A DNA stretch of 64,000 bases from Arthonia radiata (Eukaryota > Ascomycota > Arthoniomycetes > Arthoniales > Arthoniaceae), in assembly GCA_002989075.1 (NCBI GenBank), contig PSQN01000003.1, positions 558,001 through 622,000 on the forward strand. Direction: 5' to 3'. The position numbers were made by a program, and so were the translations under genes. This document shows positions 57,651 through 64,000 of this stretch, piece by piece. Below the pieces are notes generated by a model. It had not been told where the DNA came from. It saw only the letters and a program-made list of their open reading frames with translations, and did no database searches. The first letter of the stretch is position 1; every line of letters starts with the position of its first letter.

Positions 57651-60600
57651 GTATTATACTATTTTATCTATAAACACTAAGCTTTCTCTAGCTGCTACTT
57701 TATTTTTTATTAGCGGAGAGGGCGTTCTTTTATATACTTAACTGCTATAGAATATTCTAGTTTAGACTATCTTCCCTTTTAACAGAAGGTATTCTTACCG
57801 ATAGAAAGGTTGTTCGGCTTAACTACGGTACGGTACCAATTTAGCGGCGGCGCGCCGTCTAGTACGTCTATAACGCGATCGAACGTACATTTAATCAGCA
57901 AAATTTTTGTTAATAAATAAACTTTGAAATTATACGCAAAAGTAGCTTCTTTTAGATACTTATACTAATTATCTTAATTTTAAGAGATGTAGATACGTAG
58001 GTAGTTTTTAAGCTTCTAGTTCTAGTGCTCAGTTTAGCTATTAGTTTAAGGGTAAAATGCTATACTTAACCTTCGTTTTACGGCTAAATACTGGCAAAAG
58101 GTGCTCTAATATAAGCTAGTAAACATAAATTCTCTGTCAGACAAGAGGCTCTTTAGGAATCCTAACGTTTTTGCTTAGTGTTTATAAAGCACTTCTATCA
58201 GCTTTATAGTATCTATAGTTTTATTAACTAGAATATAGGTTATAAACTTAAAAAAGCGGTCTACGATTATAAGAATTAAATTAATAATGTTTCTGTTTTT
58301 TAAAAGAACTATTAGTAGTTTAACAATAAAGTCTAAGAATAGGTTCTTAAAGAAGCTAATTAGAACTAATATCGCTGCTATCTTACTATATAGCTTATAA
58401 CTCTTTATAGCTGTTTATTAGTATATATTGTATTTAGCAATAAAGTTCTTAATATACGTTACTATCTTTTCTTACGTATATTTGTATTTTAGAATTTTAA
58501 GAGTCTTCTTAATTTTAAAGTAGCCAGCAGGCTTATTATTATAATTTCTGCTTATAATTTTAAGCTTTGACGTAGAGCATTCTAGTATTTAGATTTTACT
58601 ACCTTAGTATAATAACTTATAGCTATTAACTAACTATTTTACGTACTTTAAAGACTTAGAGTTTAAGTTAGGCTCTATTAAAGTATCTAAGTTAATTTAA
58701 CTCGTACAACGCTTTCTTATACCGGCTTAATAGCAATCTGTTGCCGTTTTATTACTCTACTAATCTTTAGTTCTAGCCAATAATTTTAACTCCGATACTT
58801 TCTACTTTATAAAGGCGTCCCTCTACTAGACTTTAAGGATTAGAGTTGCGAGACCCCAAAAAGTATTATTATAAGCTGTTTTAAGAGCAATAGCTGTAAC
58901 TACCTTAACTTATAATACGAGAGCTATCGAAAAAGGCTTTGTATTAGTAAAGAAAGACGAACGCGTTTCTCGCTCCTAGACGTTCTATATAAGGTCTGTA
59001 TCTAACTCTAATCTACCTTCGATTTAGATTACAGTCGCATTTAGGGTTTTAGGTCGGTAGCTAAACTACTAATAGTATTCAAACTAATTTTTAAGTAATA
59101 TAATTAAGGTAATAATTATACCTTCTTTTAGGCGAGAGAGCTCTTTCCTAGTACTAAGTAAAGTAGTATCTTTTCTAAGCTTCTGCTATAGACTCGGCAA
59201 CATCTTATTGGCGTTATCTTTCTTTGCTCTACGTAAATTCTTATAATCTAAACGGCGCAATAGCACGTCTGCTAGGTTCTTACTATTTATACGGTATAGT
59301 ATTTTAAAGTTAAATACTAACAGGTCTTCTGTCTAGCGCGTCTATCGGCGAGACAATGCTTTTATTGTTATAAAATACTATAGATTATTGTAGTCTATTA
59401 TAACCTTTATTAAGTACTATACATTAATAAGGTAATAGCGCTAGTACTTAAAGCTAGTCTATATTACTATAAGCTCTTTATTATAGATATTATATCTTAG
59501 CTTAGCGTTTATAAATTTCTTTAAAAAGAACGCTACTAGATATAAATGTGTATCTACCTTATTATTAATACTAGTCTAAACGGTGTCCGCTATATTTAGT
59601 ATAGGCAAGCCTAAGTTAATATTTAACGGCAATAGTAATTAGCTATCTCCCCTTAGCTAAAGTAAGATGCCTACTATTATAAAGTCTAATACGTTAGTTA
59701 TTAAAACAATCGATAGTACCGGGTTAAAGTACGTTAGCACTAGTATATTTATAAAGGCTTGCTTTAGCGCTTTAAAAGCTTTTTGTTAGGCTTTGCTCTA
59801 GACAAACTTAATGTCTTTCGTTAGTATGTTTATTGGTACTACAATGCAGCTAAATCTATAGATAAATTACTAATAAAAGTTTACGAATTCTAGGAAGGAC
59901 AGGATCCGCTTTGCGGTGGTAGAGACTAGCCATTCGGCTATAATTTGTATTCTTTTTGGGTCTATTTCGATACTATCGACTTTCTATAGAGCCTTTGTAG
60001 GACTTCTTTAATATAGCCTTTATAGCTTTCTTTGTCTTTAAAGAAAATTAAGATATTGTCTATATAAACGATATATATAGTATCAATAAGATTATCTATA
60101 GCTTTATAGATATATACCTAGAACGTAGCAGAGACGTTTGCTAGTTTAAAAGATATTACTAGGTATTTATAGTACTTGTATCGGGTACAAAACGCTGTCT
60201 TTTATTTATTCTCTTTATAAATACAGATACAGTAATAGGTATTGCGAAGATTAAGCTTTGTAAATATCTTCGAGCCTTATAGGCAATTAAGAATCTTAGA
60301 GACTAGTAGCAATGCGTAGCGATTCTTTACAGTTATATTGTTTAAACCGCGGTAGTTAATATATAGTCTCAACGATCTGTCTACCTTAAGTATAAATAGA
60401 ACTAGAGCACCCGCCGAACTAGTAGAGGGTTGTATCTATTCTTTCTTAATTATAGTATTTAGATACTCTCGAAGCGTCTTTAGCTTATTCTATAATATCG
60501 GGTAAATTAGCTTATACAGAGGTTCTATACTATTCTTAAGCTTAATCTTATAAGTATGCTTACTAAGCGGCGTAAGCTTACTTAACAGTTCTTTAGAAAA

Positions 60601-62745
60601 GATATCTTTATATTTAGTATACTAAGGAGGAAGCTTATCTCGCTTCTCTACTTTCTTAGGCTCGCTATTCGGAATTCGGTCTGGTAGCAAACTAACGTCT
60701 AATAGGACCGCTATTTAATACTTATAACGTTTATCTACTCTTATCTATAAGATTATAGAATAGCACTGTTCGCCTTTTTATAAATATACTAAAATTATGT
60801 CTTTATTAATAATCTTAATAGATTTAGCTTCTATTATCTATTCTTTAGGCACAGAAAGGTTTCTCTAAGCAATTGTTCTTATCGCTTAGCTAATTTAGAG
60901 CTTAACTTACTTAAGCTATAAGTATCCTAAGACGAGGCTGTATTCTATAAAGTTAGCTAAATATAGATAGAGTTAGCAATACCGTTTCTCTCTATATACG
61001 TCTCTTACAGTTATATTTACGTTATAAACGCTATAAAGCTACAGCTTATTTTTATTAAGGAACTTAGTATACAGAAGCTTTACTTTATACAATTTTTGCT
61101 ATCCTCTTTTAAATACAATACGATAATTAATAAGATTAATCTCTATATTAAAATCTACTAGCGCGAGAATCTCTTGCGGTAACCTGTCTAGCTGTACCGA
61201 GACTTTAATTTATACTCGCCGTTAATTAACAGCTCTAAGCTTTAGAGACGCAAGGCTTATTCTTAGGGCCTATCGTTTTTCTATCTAATTAGCGTCAAAT
61301 TGACACTAGTTTGAGGTATAGTACATTTAGTAGTATAATACCCTTTCTAATTGTATATAAAGTAGATAATGTTTGCCTTACTGTATATCAACCTTAGTTA
61401 CTTTTATGCGGCAGAGCTATTGTCTCTTTATTAGACCGGCAAGTTACCTTGTCTTTAGTATAAACCGCCTTATTTGTAGCCCGACCTCTATAGAGATGCT
61501 CTAGCGTTATAACCGCTATAGTTTGTATCCGATCCGCTACCGAAGCGATCTCGGTTTATATTAGTATTGCGGGCGTTCTGCAATATACTATAATTAATAT
61601 TTATATATTAACAAACTTTCTTTAGAAGCTCGTTTATATCTTTAAGCAGGTTCTCTAAGAGACCTTACTTAATTAGCTTTATCTTAATTTATAAAGATAA
61701 GCGCGTATAGTAAAATGCAGCCTAATTTAAGTCCGGTATCTTGCTATCTAGCAACTTAGTTTCTTCGTTTTATAAAAAGCTTAAAAAGTTCTTAAGCTTT
61801 TACGTTGAACTCTGTATTAACGTAAAGAACTTTTCTACGTTAGCTATAGTAGCCGTAGCTAAGTCGACGATATATTTTATTACCTATTCTTTAAAGTACA
61901 CTTATACGTAAAGCGACGTATTCTCTTTATTCTCTTCGACGTAAGTTTACTATCTATCTACTAGATCTCTAGGAAGTCTCTAAACATATTAAATAATAAT
62001 ACGAACGTTATCGAAGTTCGATACGTTAGCTATCTAAAATCTTTTCTTAATAGTTTAAGTCTATTAAGTGCTCGTAGAGCTTATAACTCTTTTAAGCTTA
62101 GACGCCTCTTTCTTAAGAAGCTCGTTAATCTAACTTTAAAGGCTTAAATCGCTCTATAGCCGCTTGCTACTAGCCTTCAAATTGTAGGTAGACTAGAGCT
62201 TAACTTCGAGTATTCGCTTTTTAAGCTTAAGCTTTTTAATAATATACTGCTACTGCTATACTAGTAGTTCTTGTCTCAGCTTTCGTATCTTAACGCTTAA
62301 GAAGGCACTAAAAAGGGATTCTTTGCGGTTAAAGCTTTAGTAAGCCCCTTTATTATCGTTATTGTTTTAGTTTAAACTATCGTTCTTTTTAGTTTACGAT
62401 CTACTTAGCGTCTATTCGCCGGCTTATAAGCTTTCTTACTTATTATCGTTACTAGATTCTATATAAGGGTTTTAGTCTTCTTTAGTATTAGCTATATTTT
62501 GCTACGCTCTATATTCTACTTGTACGGCGGATATAAAGCGACTACCGTCGCGTGCTTAGTTTCTTGCTTGTTCTCTTTAAATACAGTACTTGCTAGTACC
62601 GGCCATCAATTAATTTTAATATTATTTATTTTAACGTATATACGGAGTCTCGGCTATACTCGATTATACTAAGTTAACCCCTAAGCGACGTTAATAAGGT
62701 ATCTAACTACCGGCCGCCTTCCTTGTAGGTTTAGAATAATTAGGA

Positions 62746-62941
62746 TATAATCTAGGTATAGAGTAGAGAGCAGTTAGATAGCAAAAAGGGTCCGAATAGG
62801 CTCTACTAGTGTTCAAGCTAATTATTAAGAAGATTAGAAAGGAATGCGTCCACTAGAGGAAAGATATTCTCTTAGAATCGCAGCCTTCTTCAATAGGCAA
62901 CATTCCGTCCTAATTCGCCATTGGAACGTTTATGCATTACA
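62746..62941 (-). repeat. 5' LTR of Gypsy element D (196 bp)
   Basis: It ends GCATTACA and is followed by the GATAC target duplication. It keeps higher GC than its partner. Confidence 0.92.
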
Positions 62942-64000
62942 GATACAATCTATAGACGTAGCTCTAGATACTTAGAATACTTCTAGATTGAGAAAGAAAA
63001 AAATAGAAATCTTAGATTTATTAACTGAGCTAAGAATAGGGTTCTATTAAGTAAGATTAAGGATAATATAACTATTTATCTTATTAAGCTCTAGGTTTTA
63101 TTTTTCCTTCTAAATTTTCTATATTCTCTGTATAAATACGAAAGCGGGTATAACGTTATATAGATTATTATATATAGAGTATTGTATTAGATATTCTACT
63201 ATAGTTTTTTAGTTCTTAAAAAGTCTTCTTTTGTACTTTAGATATTTATCTATAACTTAAGTAGAAGGAGTAACGAGTCTAAAAAACTAACAGAGAACTA
63301 TACTTAAAATTAGAACTATAGAGGCTTTAAGAGCTATAAAATAATCTTAAATAAACAGTATTAAGGCTTGTTAGATGCTTATAAGAATTATCGACTATAG
63401 TGTAGAGTACTTAGCTATATATAAAATATAAATATAAGTATATTAAAGATACTAAACTTATCTACGTGGCTAAAACTATAGATAATAGCATTTAATACGA
63501 CTAATAGAGCAATAGTTGCTAAAAAACTCTTATTCTAAACTATCTAGTATTACTTATATATAGCGTTAGTATTAACGCTTAGCTTAGTGTCTACGCCCGG
63601 TCCTAAGCTATATACTATAATAAACTTACAGCGTAGTAATAGAGCGTATTAGAAAGTAGCGCTATTATATTTTATTTTAAGAGAGCCTCTACTTATTATA
63701 TAAGCAGAGAAGCGCTTTATTATCTTTTTTAATATACTTAACTCTCTTTTATCTATACAGTTTCCCTTTTAAAGACGCGTTTAACTATAGTAACGGAAGC
63801 TATATTGTACATTAGAAAGACGCGAGTATTAATAGAAGTCTATTAATATTAAAGGTAATCCTAAATTTAGCCAAGCTTTTATTAATATATTTAAGAAAGT
63901 TCTAAATCGGCTATTATTTAAGTATAATTTAGGTACAATGTTTAAAGCTATTAGCTAAAGAGTGTATTAAGTATAGTAATAGAGATTAGAGCGGATAAGC
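62942..64000. other. AT-rich RIP-decayed DNA, no feature assigned
   Basis: This is TpA-rich and stop-filled on both strands. It begins with the GATAC target duplication of element D, so it is the old insertion site. No domain is recognised. Confidence 0.55.

Larger units (their letters stand above)
55002..62941 (-). mobile_element. Ty3/Gypsy LTR retrotransposon D, structurally full length (fossil)
   Basis: This 7,940-bp element has equal 196-bp LTRs with TGTAAT...ATTACA ends and a perfect 5-bp target duplication GATAC (54997-55001 and 62942-62946). On the minus strand the order is gag (about 62.7-61.3 kb), protease, reverse transcriptase (about 60.6-59.8 kb), RNase H (about 59.5-59.2 kb) and integrase (about 58.6-57.7 kb). 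About 2.5 kb more follows before the 3' LTR. A purine-rich tract beside the left LTR supports the orientation. The family differs from A/B and from C. It is heavily RIP-mutated and broken in very many places. It lies only 118 bp from the TTAAT duplication of copy B. Confidence 0.92.

Overview
The window looks like a filamentous ascomycete (Pezizomycotina). Introns are short (40-65 bp) and GT-AG. The gene families are fungal: Argonaute, Dicer, a ZNFX1/SpoVK-type helicase-ATPase, a SWIRM protein, dynamin and a purine/uridine-phosphorylase domain. The repeats carry heavy C-to-T / G-to-A damage that yields TpA-rich, stop-filled DNA, as expected from repeat-induced point mutation (RIP). A gene island with normal base composition (about 19.0-43.6 kb) sits between two AT-rich, RIP-decayed repeat blocks.

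Left block (1-19 kb). A Ty3/Gypsy retrotransposon on the minus strand (copy A, 1-7281, cut by the window edge) is inserted into the integrase region of an older Gypsy element (C, 7282 to about 13.1 kb). Then come a LINE-like ORF1 fragment, a decayed nucleoside-phosphorylase domain of the type found in fungal NOD-like receptors, a dead Tc1/mariner transposase, a 17-bp tandem repeat and an LTR-like fragment.

Gene island. Four adjacent genes form what looks like an RNA-silencing cluster: (1) a 2,342-aa minus-strand protein joining a ZNFX1-type RNA helicase, NFX1 zinc fingers and three CbbX/SpoVK AAA ATPase domains; (2) divergently, an Argonaute of 975 aa with a complete D-E-D-D slicer set; (3) downstream, a Dicer of 1,408 aa with both RNase III sites intact; (4) next, a protein with an RNase III fold whose catalytic acidic residues are all substituted. 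A minus-strand gene of the family often labelled 'geranylgeranyl pyrophosphate synthetase' follows. The exon models keep phase at every junction. The arrangement suggests that the helicase-ATPase, Argonaute, Dicer and pseudo-RNase III act in one silencing pathway. No RNA-dependent RNA polymerase is visible here. The right edge of the island has decaying host genes (SWIRM protein, J-domain-like protein) whose stops are all explicable by C-to-T change at CpA, as if RIP leaked in from the flank.

Right block (43.6-64 kb). A heavily RIP-mutated dynamin-family GTPase pseudogene is followed by two structurally complete but decayed Gypsy elements: B (47590-54878, target duplication TTAAT) and D (55002-62941, target duplication GATAC). 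The window ends in unassigned AT-rich DNA. B shares its internal region with A but has a different LTR segment. A/B and D carry antisense reading regions beyond pol.
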